Of a DNA stretch of 64,000 nucleotides, positions 1 through 8,912 are shown piece by piece. Numbering within the stretch: position 1 is the stretch's first letter; each line of letters opens with the position of its first letter. The DNA comes from Variovorax boronicumulans NBRC 103145. GTDB lineage: Bacteria; Pseudomonadota; Gammaproteobacteria; Burkholderiales; Burkholderiaceae_C. Under the pieces are notes generated by a model. That model saw only the letters and a program-made list of their open reading frames with translations, was not told the origin of the DNA and searched no databases. Position numbers and translations under genes: made by a program. Location of the stretch: positions 1-64,000 of the forward strand of contig NZ_BCUS01000001.1 of the NCBI RefSeq assembly GCF_001591345.1. Direction: 5' to 3'.

Positions 1-78
1 GCCGGCGTGACGGCGCTGGCGACCGCCACGGCCGCCGCCGCGCTGGCGGTGCGGCTCTGGCCGCGCCAGGCAACGTAG
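1..78 (+). CDS. 3' end of an unidentified gene (partial)
   Basis: An open frame runs from the first base to a TAG stop and gives the last 25 residues of a protein. The peptide is almost wholly Ala, Val, Leu and Thr and ends in a short basic tail (RLWPRQAT). That is what the last membrane-spanning helix and cytoplasmic end of a transporter look like. The family cannot be told from so little sequence. It lies on the same strand as the following operon, but an inverted repeat and a sigma-54 promoter separate them, so it is probably a different transcription unit. Confidence 0.5.
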   Translation, partial: AGVTALATATAAAALAVRLWPRQAT

Positions 79-89
79 TCGCATCAGCC

Positions 90-105
90 GCGGGCTAAAG
101 CCCGC
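90..105. repeat. Short GC-rich hairpin after the upstream gene
   Basis: GCGGGC, a TAAA loop and GCCCGC form a 6-bp perfect stem 11 bases after the upstream stop codon. No T-run follows on the plus strand, so it is not a classical intrinsic terminator. It may protect a 3' end or be a dispersed palindromic repeat. Confidence 0.4.
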
Positions 106-109
106 CTCC

Positions 110-132
110 CCAGTCCGGTGCACCCGGACTGG
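110..132. repeat. 9-bp inverted repeat overlapping the -24 element
   Basis: The arms CCAGTCCGG and CCGGACTGG are perfect complements separated by TGCAC. The right arm includes the GG of the sigma-54 -24 element. It could be a protein-binding site or a hairpin. No T-run follows. Function is inferred from position only. Confidence 0.45.
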
Positions 133-145
133 CACGTCGCTTGCA
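130..145 (+). promoter_or_regulatory. Sigma-54 (RpoN) promoter of the amidohydrolase/ABC operon
   Basis: TGGCAC, five bases, then TTGCA matches the sigma-54 consensus TGGCAC-N5-TTGC(A/T) at every defined base, with the correct 12-base step from the -24 GG to the -12 GC. Transcription would start near 156, about 100 bases before the chosen ATG. An activator site should lie upstream. The nearby inverted repeat is a candidate, but no NtrC site is obvious. Confidence 0.7.
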
Positions 146-256
146 TAACCTGACCAGTTGCTCTGATTGATTGGTCAAATTCATGCACGTCCGCGTTGCC
201 TGCCGTCTGTCGATGGAAACCAGCGCCCCCGCAGGCCCGGCGGAGGCGCGTTTCGC

Positions 257-1525
257 ATGAACGCGCCCGCGCTGCTGGACAACGCACGGCTGCCGCGCTG
301 GCTGCTGCCCGCCGACTGGCCGCAGCGCCACGGAGTGCCCGAACTCGCACGCATCGGCATCGAAGCCGGCCGCGTCCGCTCGGTGCAGCCCGCGAGGGAC
401 ATCACGCCGGGCGCCGGCTGGGACCTCGCCGGCACGCTCGCCCTCCCCGCCTTCGTCGACGCGCACACGCACCTGGACAAGGCATTCACGCTGGCGCGCA
501 TGCAAAAGGTGCAGCCCGGCCTGCTCGGCGCAATCGACGCGATGCTGGCCGACCGCGTGCACTGGACGCCCGCCGACGTGCGCGAGCGTGCGTCGCGCGG
601 CCTGCAATGGGCCTGGGCATGCGGCACCGCCCATGTGCGCACGCACGTCGACTGGTGGGAGCCCGATGCGCTGCCCACGGCCTGGCCCGTCATGGCCGAG
701 CTGGCGCAGGAATGGGCCGGCCGGGTGCGGCTGGAGCAGGTCGCCCTCATCAAGCTGCCCCTGTTCGAAGACGCGTCGCAGGCGCTGCGCCTGGCGCGGC
801 TGGTGAAGGCCACCGGACCGCACGCATTGCTCGGCGGCTTCGTTCACTCCACCAATTGGAGCGAGAACGCGCTGCGCAACCTGCTGCTGGCGGCGCAGGC
901 CTGCGAGCTCGACATCGACCTGCACGTGGACGAGGAACTCGACGCCTCGGCCGTGGGCCTGCAGACCACCGCGCGCCTGCTGCGCGAGATCGGCTACGAA
1001 GGCCGCGTGGTCTGCGGCCACCTCTGCGCGCTGGCGGCCCAGCCCGAGGCGCAGGCCTTCGCCACGCTGGACGCCGTGGCACGCGCGCCGATCACCGTGG
1101 TGTCGCTGCCCGCGACCAACCTGCTGCTACAGGACGCCGTCACCGGGCGCACGCCGCGCCAGCGCGGCATCACGCTGGTCAAGGAAGCGCATGCGCGCGG
1201 CATTCCATTGCTGTTCGCGAGCGACAACGTGCAAGACCCGTTCTGCCGGCTCGGCAGCTTCGACCCCGTCGAGGCGCTGGGCACCGCTGCGCTGGTGGCA
1301 CAGCTCGACGACCCCTTCGACACCTGGTCGCAGGCGCTGTGCCGCAGCGACTGGCTGGAACGCGCGCCCGCCACGACGACGCCCACGCTGGTCGGCGCGA
1401 AAGCCGACCTGGTGCTGTTCACGCAGGCCGACCGCCACGGCTGGCCCTCGCGCAGTGCCACCCGCGTGGTGCTGCGCGACGGCCGCGTGACGCACGGCGA
1501 TGCATCGCCTTTCTTCCCTGAATAA
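257..1525 (+). CDS. Cytosine deaminase/AtzC-like metal-dependent amidohydrolase
   Basis: This 422-residue protein belongs to the amidohydrolase superfamily, subgroup of cytosine deaminase (CodA) and N-isopropylammelide amidohydrolase (AtzC). These enzymes remove an amino group from a nitrogen heterocycle with one metal ion in a TIM barrel. The ligand set is visible: H70-x-H72 in DAHTHLDKAF, H223 in LHVDEE with the catalytic Glu E226, H255 in CGHLCAL, and D323 in SDNVQDPF. The ATG was chosen because it has GGAGG ten bases upstream; the longer frame opens with TTG and lacks family similarity at its front. It is the first gene of a six-gene run. The substrate is unknown; the neighbours suggest a small cyclic N-compound, taken up and then opened. 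Confidence 0.8.
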   Translation: MNAPALLDNARLPRWLLPADWPQRHGVPELARIGIEAGRVRSVQPARDITPGAGWDLAGTLALPAFVDAHTHLDKAFTLARMQKVQPGLLGAIDAMLADRVHWTPADVRERASRGLQWAWACGTAHVRTHVDWWEPDALPTAWPVMAELAQEWAGRVRLEQVALIKLPLFEDASQALRLARLVKATGPHALLGGFVHSTNWSENALRNLLLAAQACELDIDLHVDEELDASAVGLQTTARLLREIGYEGRVVCGHLCALAAQPEAQAFATLDAVARAPITVVSLPATNLLLQDAVTGRTPRQRGITLVKEAHARGIPLLFASDNVQDPFCRLGSFDPVEALGTAALVAQLDDPFDTWSQALCRSDWLERAPATTTPTLVGAKADLVLFTQADRHGWPSRSATRVVLRDGRVTHGDASPFFPE

Positions 1526-1544
1526 AGAACAAGCAAGGACCCCC

Positions 1545-2408
1545 ATGCTCCACGGCTACATCCCGCCCCACCGTTTCCTGCCCTACCTGAGCTGGACCGA
1601 AATCGCCGCGCTGCCCGACCGCGAGAACACCGTCATCGTGCTGCCGTGCGGCGCGATCGAGCAGCACGGCCCGCACCTGCCGTGCTCGGTCGACAGCGTG
1701 ATCGCCTCGGGCGTGATGGGCAAGGCGCTGGAGAAGCTGCCGGCCGAGGTGCGCGCCTTTGCCCTGCCGCCCATCACCTACGGCAAGTCGGAAGAGCACC
1801 TGCACTTTCCCGGCACGGTGACGCTCACGGGCACCACGCTGCTGTCGACCGTGATCGAGATCGGCGAATCGGTGTACCGCTCGGGCTTTCGCAAGCTGCT
1901 GTTCGCCAACGGGCACGGCGGCCAGCCGCAGGTGCTGGAGATGGCGGCGCGCGAACTGCGCCTGCGCCATGGCGACTTCGTGATCGTGCCGCACGGCGTG
2001 TCGCGCCTGCCCAGCGCGGCGAGCCGGCAGGTGAGCGAGCAGGAGAAGAAGCTCGCGATGCACGCGGGCCATTCCGAAACCGCGCTGATGCTCGCGCTGG
2101 CGCCCGACACCGTGCACATGGAACGCGCGGTGGCCAACTTTCCGCCGCCCTTCCCGATCAAGCTGCTGTCGGCCGACGGCCGCCCGGCCTGCGCCTGGAC
2201 CGCGCGCGACTTCGGCCCCAGCGGCGTGATCGGCGACCCGACCAGCGCCACGCGCGAACAGGGCCTGGAAATCCTGGACACGCTCTCGGACAGCTGGGCG
2301 CAGGCGCTGACCGAGCTTCATGCGCTGCGCTGGGTCGTGCGCGAGGAAGCCACCTGGGAGCGCGGCCACCAGCAGGGCTTCATCCAGCAGTCGTTCGTGC
2401 CGGCCTGA
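1545..2408 (+). CDS. Creatininase-family amidohydrolase
   Basis: A protein of 287 residues with the creatininase fold. Family members hydrolyse cyclic or aryl amides with two metal ions. The signature GAIEQHGPHLP carries E39 and H41, and D50 follows at the spacing of the known metal ligands (E, +2 H, +11 D). A FANGHGGQ loop and GVIGDPTSAT near the C-terminus are also typical. The NGHYE loop of true creatininase is not present, so creatinine itself is doubtful. The start is the ATG preceded by AAGGAC; it follows the deaminase-like gene by 19 bases. Together with that gene it would deaminate and then hydrolytically open a ring. The substrate is inferred only from context. Confidence 0.8.
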   Translation: MLHGYIPPHRFLPYLSWTEIAALPDRENTVIVLPCGAIEQHGPHLPCSVDSVIASGVMGKALEKLPAEVRAFALPPITYGKSEEHLHFPGTVTLTGTTLLSTVIEIGESVYRSGFRKLLFANGHGGQPQVLEMAARELRLRHGDFVIVPHGVSRLPSAASRQVSEQEKKLAMHAGHSETALMLALAPDTVHMERAVANFPPPFPIKLLSADGRPACAWTARDFGPSGVIGDPTSATREQGLEILDTLSDSWAQALTELHALRWVVREEATWERGHQQGFIQQSFVPA

Positions 2409-2469
2409 GGCGCGCTCCTTGCAACGGCTTCGTTCTTCTTTTTCATCCCGCCTTCGAGAGGTCCCCACC

Positions 2470-3456
2470 ATGCGTTCCTTCGCTCTTTCCCTGGCCGGCG
2501 CCGCCGCGCTTTCGCTCCTCACGGCCGTTGCACCCGCACAGGCCCAGGACAAGTTCACCTACATGACCAACTGGTACGCGCAGGCCGAGCACGGCGGCTT
2601 CTACCAGGCGGTGGCGCAGGGCATCTACAAGAAGCACGGCCTGGACGTGACGATCCGCATGGGCGGCCCGCAGGTCAACATCACGCAGATGATGGCCGCG
2701 GGCCAGGCCGACTGCATCATGGGATCGAGCGACATCCAGATGATGCAGGTGCGCGAAGGCGGCGTGCCGGTGGTCAACGTGGCGGCCTTCTTCCAGAAGG
2801 ACCCGCAAGTGCTGATCGCGCACGACGACGTCAAGAAGTTCGAGGACCTCAAGGGCAAGACGCTCCTGATCGGCGCGCAGGCCAACCGCGGCTACTGGCC
2901 GTGGCTCAAGGCCCGCTTCGGCCTGAAGGACGAACAGACGCGCCCCTACACCTTCAACATCCAGCCCTTCGTGGCCGACCCGAACACCGCGCAGCAGGGC
3001 TACCTGACCTCCGAGCCCTACGCCATCCAGAAGGCCGGCGTGAAGAGCACGGTGCTGATGTTCAGCGACCACGGCTATCCCTCCTACGCCGTCACCGTGT
3101 CGTGCATGGACAAGACGGTGAAGGAGCGCAGCAAGCAGGTCGCCGCCTTCGTGAAGGCCTCGGCCGAAGGCTGGAAGAGCTACCTGGCCGACCCGGCGCC
3201 GGCCAACGCGCTGATCAAGAAGGACAACCCCAACATGACCGACGACCAGCTGGCCTACAGCGTGGCCAAGCTCAAGGAGATGGGCATGGTCACCGGCGGC
3301 GACGCGGCCAAGCTGGGCATCGGCGTGATGACCGATGCGCGCGCCAAGGCGAGCTACGACTTCCTGGTGAACGCGAAGCTGCTCGACCCCGCCAAGGTCG
3401 ACCTGGCCAAGACCTACACGACCGAGTTCGTGAAGGACGCCAAGGTGCTGCCCTGA
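2470..3456 (+). CDS. ABC transporter substrate-binding protein, NMT1/THI5-like
   Basis: A 328-residue periplasmic receptor. Residues 1-26 form a Sec signal peptide (basic start, hydrophobic core, cleavage after AQA). The mature start KFTYMTNWYAQAEHGGFYQA is the classic opening of the NMT1/THI5-like family, which binds pyrimidine precursors, riboflavin, sulfonates or aromatic acids. Lobe motifs such as QADCIMGSSD and FEDLKGKTL follow. The ATG has a GAGGT ribosome site just upstream. ATPase and permease genes follow directly, so this is the receptor of a complete importer. The linked deaminase-like and amidase genes favour a nitrogen heterocycle as ligand. Confidence 0.88.
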   Translation: MRSFALSLAGAAALSLLTAVAPAQAQDKFTYMTNWYAQAEHGGFYQAVAQGIYKKHGLDVTIRMGGPQVNITQMMAAGQADCIMGSSDIQMMQVREGGVPVVNVAAFFQKDPQVLIAHDDVKKFEDLKGKTLLIGAQANRGYWPWLKARFGLKDEQTRPYTFNIQPFVADPNTAQQGYLTSEPYAIQKAGVKSTVLMFSDHGYPSYAVTVSCMDKTVKERSKQVAAFVKASAEGWKSYLADPAPANALIKKDNPNMTDDQLAYSVAKLKEMGMVTGGDAAKLGIGVMTDARAKASYDFLVNAKLLDPAKVDLAKTYTTEFVKDAKVLP

Positions 3457-3475
3457 ACTTCGTCGCCTCTTCTTC

Positions 3476-4305
<830 letters not shown>

Positions 4306-4309
<4 letters not shown>

Positions 4310-5124
4310 AGACAGCGACAAAGCCCGCGACGCCCCTGTTGAGTCAGCCGCGCGTGCAGCGCGTGCTCTACCCGGTGCTCATCGGCGTGGTGCTGGTCGC
4401 GCTGTGGCAGTGGATGGTGGTGGCCATGGAGCTGCCGCCCTACCTCGTGCCCTCGCCCTGGCTGATGATGCAGACGCTGGTGACCGACTGGGCGCCGCTG
4501 GGCAGCGCGCTCCTGGTCACGCTGAAGATCACGGTGCTGTCGTTCGCGCTGGCCACGGTGGCGGGCGTGCTGATCTCGTTCCTGTTCGTGCAGAGCAAGC
4601 GCATCGAGACCGCCCTCTTTCCGTACGCGGTGCTGCTGCAGGTGACGCCCATCGTGGCCGTGGCGCCGCTGATCATCATCTGGGTGAAGAACCCGGTGGC
4701 GGCCATGACGGTGTGCGCGGCGCTGGTGGCGCTGTTTCCCATCATCAGCAACACCACGCTGGGCCTGCGCAGCATCGACCCCGACCTGCAGAGCTACTTC
4801 AAGCTGAACCGCGCCACGCGCTGGCAGCAGCTGGTGCGACTGCGCATTCCGAGCGCGCTGCCCTACTTCTTCGGCGGGCTGCGCATCTCCAGCGGCCTGG
4901 CGCTGATCGGCGCGGTGGTGGCGGAGTTCGTGGCCGGCACGGGCGGCTCGGGCGCGGGGCTGGCCTACCAGATCCTGCAGGCGGGCTTCCAGCTGAACAT
5001 TCCGCGCATGTTCGCGGCCTTGTTGCTCATCTCCCTCACCGGTGTCGCGCTCTTCGTGCTGATGGCCTGGCTCACCAAGGTGGCGCTGGGCTCGTGGCAC
5101 GCGAGCGAACTTTCCCAGGATTGA
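4306..5124 (+). CDS. ABC transporter permease (NitT/TauT type)
   Basis: A 272-residue integral membrane protein with about six helices and the BPD_transp_1 fold. The coupling-helix region (LNRATRWQQLVRLRIPSALP) contains the conserved pattern that contacts the ATPase. The protein would form a homodimeric channel with the neighbouring ATPase and receive ligand from the NMT1-like receptor encoded two genes upstream. Start and coupling are fixed by the ATGA overlap. Eight bases separate it from the FAD oxidase gene. Confidence 0.9.
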
Positions 5125-5132
5125 AATCGACC

Positions 5133-6503
5133 ATGAACGCTCCCGCTTGCGCCATCGAACAACTGCTGCTCGAACTCCCCGACCTCGACTGGATCACCGA
5201 CGAAGGCCGCGTCACGCGCCTCTCGCAGGACTTCTCCTGGTTCAGCCCGGTGCTCACCCGCCAGCTGAAGGACAAGCGCGCCGACGTGGTGGTGCGCCCG
5301 CGCACCGAAGAAGACATCCGCGCGGTGGTGGGCGCCTGCGCGCGCCGCGGCGTGCCCATCACCATCCGCGGCAGCGGCACCGGCAACTACGGCCAGACCA
5401 CGCCGCTCGCCGGCGGCGTGGTGCTCGACATGACGGGCTACAACGCCTGCCTGTGGGTGCAGCCCGGCGTGGCGCGCGCGCAAGCCGGCATCCGCCTGGG
5501 CGAACTCGAGAAGCAGACGAAACCCACCGGCCAGGAGATGCGCTGCGTGCCCTCGACCTACCGCAGCGCGACGCTGGGCGGCCTGTTCGGTGGCGGCTTC
5601 GGCGGTGTGGGCTCGATCAACTACGGGCCGCTGGGCGCCCCCGGCAATGTGCTGGGCATTCGCGCGATGACCATCGAGGCCGAGCCGCAGGTGATCGAAC
5701 TGCGCGGCGCCGAGGCGATGCGCATGCACCACCTGTGGGGCACCAACGGCCTCGTGCTGGAGCTGGAGATCGCGCTGGCGCCCGCGCATCCGTGGCTCGA
5801 GACGCTGGTGACCTTCGACGACTTCGAGAACGCGCTGAACTTCGCGGACAAGCTCGCGCATGCGCCGGGCATCGTGAAGCGCGGCGTGACCTTCTTCGCC
5901 GCGCCCATCGCCGACCACCTCGCGCAGCTGGCGGCGCACCTGCCGAAGGGCTGCCACACGGTGCTGTCGCTGGTGGCCGAGCAGAGCGAGCCGGCCATGA
6001 TGCTGCTGGTGCAAGCGCACGGCGGCACCGTGAGCTACCGCAAGACGGCCGCCGAAGTGCAGAAGAGCAACCGCACGCTGATGGAGTTCACCTGGAACCA
6101 CACGACGCTGCACGCGCTGAAGATCGACCCGACGCTGACCTACCTGCAAAGCGGGTTCATCCCCGGCCGGCATGTCGAGCAGGTCATCGAGATGGAGAAA
6201 CTGCTGGGCGGCGAGGTCATGATGCACGTCGAGTTCCTGCGCAACGCGGCGGGGCTGCTGACCTGCAGCGGGCTGCAGCTGGTGCGCTTCAGCACCGAGC
6301 AGCGGCTGAACGAGATCATCGACATCCACCGCACGCACCAGGTGCACATCAACAACCCGCACGTGAACATCGTGGAAGACGGCAAGGCCGGCGGGCCGCT
6401 GCCGCCGGAAGTCATCGAGGTGAAGCAGCGCTTCGATCCGATGGGCTTGCTGAACCCGGGCAAGTTGCGCGACTGGCCGGTGAAGGCGGCGACCGCGGCC
6501 TGA
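5133..6503 (+). CDS. FAD-binding oxidoreductase (PCMH/GlcD-like)
   Basis: A 456-residue flavoprotein of the vanillyl-alcohol-oxidase superfamily. The PCMH-type FAD domain spans about residues 45-225, with the PP-loop RGSGTGNYGQTTPL that holds the pyrophosphate. The C-terminal end MGLLNPGKL is typical of GlcD/D-lactate dehydrogenase relatives. It has no signal peptide or membrane helix and is likely cytoplasmic. As the last gene of the operon it may oxidise a hydroxy acid or an amine released after ring opening. Which substrate and which electron acceptor cannot be read from the sequence. Confidence 0.82.
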   Translation: MNAPACAIEQLLLELPDLDWITDEGRVTRLSQDFSWFSPVLTRQLKDKRADVVVRPRTEEDIRAVVGACARRGVPITIRGSGTGNYGQTTPLAGGVVLDMTGYNACLWVQPGVARAQAGIRLGELEKQTKPTGQEMRCVPSTYRSATLGGLFGGGFGGVGSINYGPLGAPGNVLGIRAMTIEAEPQVIELRGAEAMRMHHLWGTNGLVLELEIALAPAHPWLETLVTFDDFENALNFADKLAHAPGIVKRGVTFFAAPIADHLAQLAAHLPKGCHTVLSLVAEQSEPAMMLLVQAHGGTVSYRKTAAEVQKSNRTLMEFTWNHTTLHALKIDPTLTYLQSGFIPGRHVEQVIEMEKLLGGEVMMHVEFLRNAAGLLTCSGLQLVRFSTEQRLNEIIDIHRTHQVHINNPHVNIVEDGKAGGPLPPEVIEVKQRFDPMGLLNPGKLRDWPVKAATAA

Positions 6504-6525
6504 AAACGGCCTCAGCGAGCGTCCG

Positions 6526-7452
6526 TCATCCCTTGCGCGCCGCGCTGCTTCGCTGCGCCGGCGCCAGTGCCTTGAGCGCCTGCACGAACTCCTCGAGGAG
6601 TGGGGAGCGGTAGGTATTCGGACGTGAGAAAAGCGAAATGCGCCTCGGAATCGACAGCGCGTCGACGGGAATCACCTTGACGCCACGCGCCTGGGGCAGC
6701 GCGAGCACGGAGACCGGGACGATGCCCATCAGATCGGTCGCTGCAAGCACCGGCAGCGACCATGACGCATTGAAGTGCACCTCGATCGCGCCTTGCGGCG
6801 GCGTCGCGCCCGCGCAGCGAAATACCTCGTCCAGCTTCGCGCGTGCAGCCGAGTGAACGGACGGCAGCACCCAGGAGAACTTCGACAGATCGCCCATCGT
6901 GAGACGGCGACGCGCGAAGACCGGATGCCCCACGCGCGCCACGGCGACGAGCGCATCGGTCAGCAGATCCTCATGCACCAGGCCGTGCGGCATGGATTCA
7001 TAGGTCGGAATCACGGCGACATCGAGCAGGCCCTGGCGCGTCCAGTCGATCAACTCGTCCGAAGACGCCACTTCCAGGCGCACATGCATGCCCGGGCGAC
7101 GGGGCTGCAGGGCCGCAAGCGCCGGTGAGAGCACGGCATCCAGAACCGCCAGCGTCGCGCCCACGCGGATGAGCCCGGCACGTCCCGCGCGGACGTCGCC
7201 CGCATGACGAAGCGCCTCGTCGTGCTCGGACTTCATGCGTTGCGCACGTTCGCGGAACGCGACGCCGAACGGCGTGAGCGTCATGCCGTGGCCCGAGCGC
7301 TCGAAGAGGCCGAGCCCCATCTCGTCCTCCAGCCGGCGGATCGCCTTGGAAAGCGCCGCGGCCGTCACCGTCAGGCTGGTTGCTGCACGGGACAGCTGCC
7401 CATGGCGCGCCACTTCCAGGAAGTAGTCGAGGTCGCGTGCCGAGAAGGACAT
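6526..7452 (-). CDS. LysR-family transcriptional regulator
   Basis: A 308-residue LysR protein. The winged helix-turn-helix lies at about residues 5-63 (ARDLDYFLEVARHGQLSRAA, then SKAIRRLEDEMG), followed by the linker helix and a periplasmic-binding-like effector domain. It is divergent from the sulfatase gene with 70 bases between starts, and a palindromic T-N11-A box lies in that gap. The normal LysR arrangement predicts that it activates the sulfatase/receptor pair and represses itself. It converges on the end of the FAD oxidase gene with 22 bases between stops and no clear terminator. Confidence 0.9.
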   Translation of the reverse strand: MSFSARDLDYFLEVARHGQLSRAATSLTVTAAALSKAIRRLEDEMGLGLFERSGHGMTLTPFGVAFRERAQRMKSEHDEALRHAGDVRAGRAGLIRVGATLAVLDAVLSPALAALQPRRPGMHVRLEVASSDELIDWTRQGLLDVAVIPTYESMPHGLVHEDLLTDALVAVARVGHPVFARRRLTMGDLSKFSWVLPSVHSAARAKLDEVFRCAGATPPQGAIEVHFNASWSLPVLAATDLMGIVPVSVLALPQARGVKVIPVDALSIPRRISLFSRPNTYRSPLLEEFVQALKALAPAQRSSAARKG

Positions 7453-7471
7453 GAATAAAAGTTAACAAAGA

Positions 7472-7486
7472 TTTCCCAATTGGAAA
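7472..7486. promoter_or_regulatory. Probable LysR operator (T-N11-A palindrome)
   Basis: TTTCC and GGAAA flank a five-base centre CAATT. The inner part TTCC-N5-GGAA fits the T-N11-A rule for LysR boxes. It sits between the divergent LysR and sulfatase genes, 20 bases from the LysR start. It is the only clear dyad in the gap. Confidence 0.55.
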
Positions 7487-7522
7487 CACCCGAATCCTAG
7501 CCGTTCCTAGACTGCAGTCGCA

Positions 7523-8854
7523 ATGAGTCCCTCCATGAACCCACCCAACATCGTTCTCATCCTTGCCGACAACCTCGGCTGGGGCGAGCTCGGCTGCTAC
7601 GGCGGCGGAGCGCTGCGGGGCGCGCCCACGCCACGCATCGACGCGCTCGCCAGCCAAGGCCTTCTGCTGCAGAACTTCAATGTCGAGAGCGATTGCGTGC
7701 CGACGCGCTCCGCGCTGATGAGCGGGCGGCACCCGATCCGCACGGGCTGCCTGCAGTCGGTGCCGCCCGGCCTGCCTCAGGGCCTGGCACGCCGCGAGAT
7801 CACGCTGGCGCAGCTGCTCTCGGCACAGGGCTATGCGACTGCGCACTACGGCAAGTGGCACCTGGGCGATGTGGAAGGCCGTTTCCCGAGCGACCGGGGA
7901 TTCGACGAGTGGTACGGCATTCCGCGCACCACGGACGAGAGCCAGTTCACGGCCAGCGTCGGCTACGACCCGAGCGTGGCGGACATCCCGTACATCATGC
8001 AGGGCCGTGCCGGTGCGCCTTCGCAGAACGTCGAGGAATACAACCTGGATTCGCGCCGGCGCATCGACGAGACGCTGACGAACCGGGCCCTGGCATTCAT
8101 CCAGCGCAACCACGCGGTACAGAAGCCGTTCTTCCTTTACCTGCCGCTCACGCACCTGCACTTTCCCACCCTGCCTCACCGCGATTTCGCGGGCCGCACC
8201 GGCCATGGCGATTTCGCCGATTCCATGGTGGAGATGGACCACCGCGTGGGCCAGGTCATCGACGAGATCGAGCGCCTCGGCATGTCAGAAGACACCCTCT
8301 TCATCTTCGCGAGCGACAACGGCCCCGAGTTCCGCGCTCCGTACCGCGGCACGGCCGGCCCCTGGCGCGGCACCTATCACACGGCCATGGAAGGCAGCCT
8401 GCGCGTGCCGTGCATCGTGCGCTGGCCGGGCAAGATCGCCGCGGGTCGGGTGAGCAACGAGATCGTGCACGTCACGGACCTCTTCTCCACGCTGGCACGC
8501 GCGGGTGGCGCCCGCATTCCCGAGGACAGGCCGATCGACGGCATGGACCAGATGCCCTTCTTCCTCGGCGAGCAGAAGTCCTTGCGCGAGGGCTTTCTCT
8601 TCCATATCAAGAACGAGCTGCGCGCAGTGAAGTGGCGCGACTGGAAGCTGCATCTCTACTGGGAGCCCGAGGTGAACGAAGGCAAGGGCAAGCTCGAGTC
8701 GCCCTATCTCTTCAACATCACGCGCGACCCCAAGGAGGAGTCGGATGTGCTCGTCTACAACACGTGGGTCCTGGGGCCGATCCAGCGGATGGTCCGCGCC
8801 TTTCATCAGAGTGCGGCAGCACATCCTCACACGGCGCCGGGAGCGCCGGACTGA
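7523..8854 (+). CDS. Type I sulfatase (formylglycine-dependent)
   Basis: A 443-residue sulfatase of the alkaline-phosphatase superfamily. The C-x-P-x-R motif CVPTRSALMSGR places the cysteine to be converted to formylglycine at C58. A later ASDNGPE segment supplies the second pair of metal ligands. In the first metal loop the usual Asp-Asp is Asp-Asn (D16-N17 in LADNLGWGE), a change that may mark a subfamily. There is no signal peptide, so it should be cytoplasmic and depend on a formylglycine-generating enzyme not seen here. Two in-frame ATGs four codons apart could start it. A Bug-type receptor gene follows, suggesting uptake and desulfation of an organic sulfate ester. Confidence 0.87.
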   Translation: MSPSMNPPNIVLILADNLGWGELGCYGGGALRGAPTPRIDALASQGLLLQNFNVESDCVPTRSALMSGRHPIRTGCLQSVPPGLPQGLARREITLAQLLSAQGYATAHYGKWHLGDVEGRFPSDRGFDEWYGIPRTTDESQFTASVGYDPSVADIPYIMQGRAGAPSQNVEEYNLDSRRRIDETLTNRALAFIQRNHAVQKPFFLYLPLTHLHFPTLPHRDFAGRTGHGDFADSMVEMDHRVGQVIDEIERLGMSEDTLFIFASDNGPEFRAPYRGTAGPWRGTYHTAMEGSLRVPCIVRWPGKIAAGRVSNEIVHVTDLFSTLARAGGARIPEDRPIDGMDQMPFFLGEQKSLREGFLFHIKNELRAVKWRDWKLHLYWEPEVNEGKGKLESPYLFNITRDPKEESDVLVYNTWVLGPIQRMVRAFHQSAAAHPHTAPGAPD

Positions 8855-8912
8855 GGCCGCGGAATCCCCGACGCGCTCGCGCATCTCTCCACCGTCCCAG
8901 AAGGCTCACCCC

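Noticed and set aside
151-177. TGACCA-N15-TGGTCA inverted repeat, resembling RutR half-sites
   Set aside because: RutR sites have a two-base centre (TTGACCA-N2-TGGTCAA). A 15-base gap does not fit, and it lies at the predicted transcription start. Six-base arms at this distance can arise by chance.
2470-3456. Assigning the receptor as a hydroxymethylpyrimidine (ThiY) binder
   Set aside because: The NMT1/THI5-like fold is shared by receptors for sulfonates, riboflavin and aromatic acids, and no thiamine gene or TPP riboswitch is linked.
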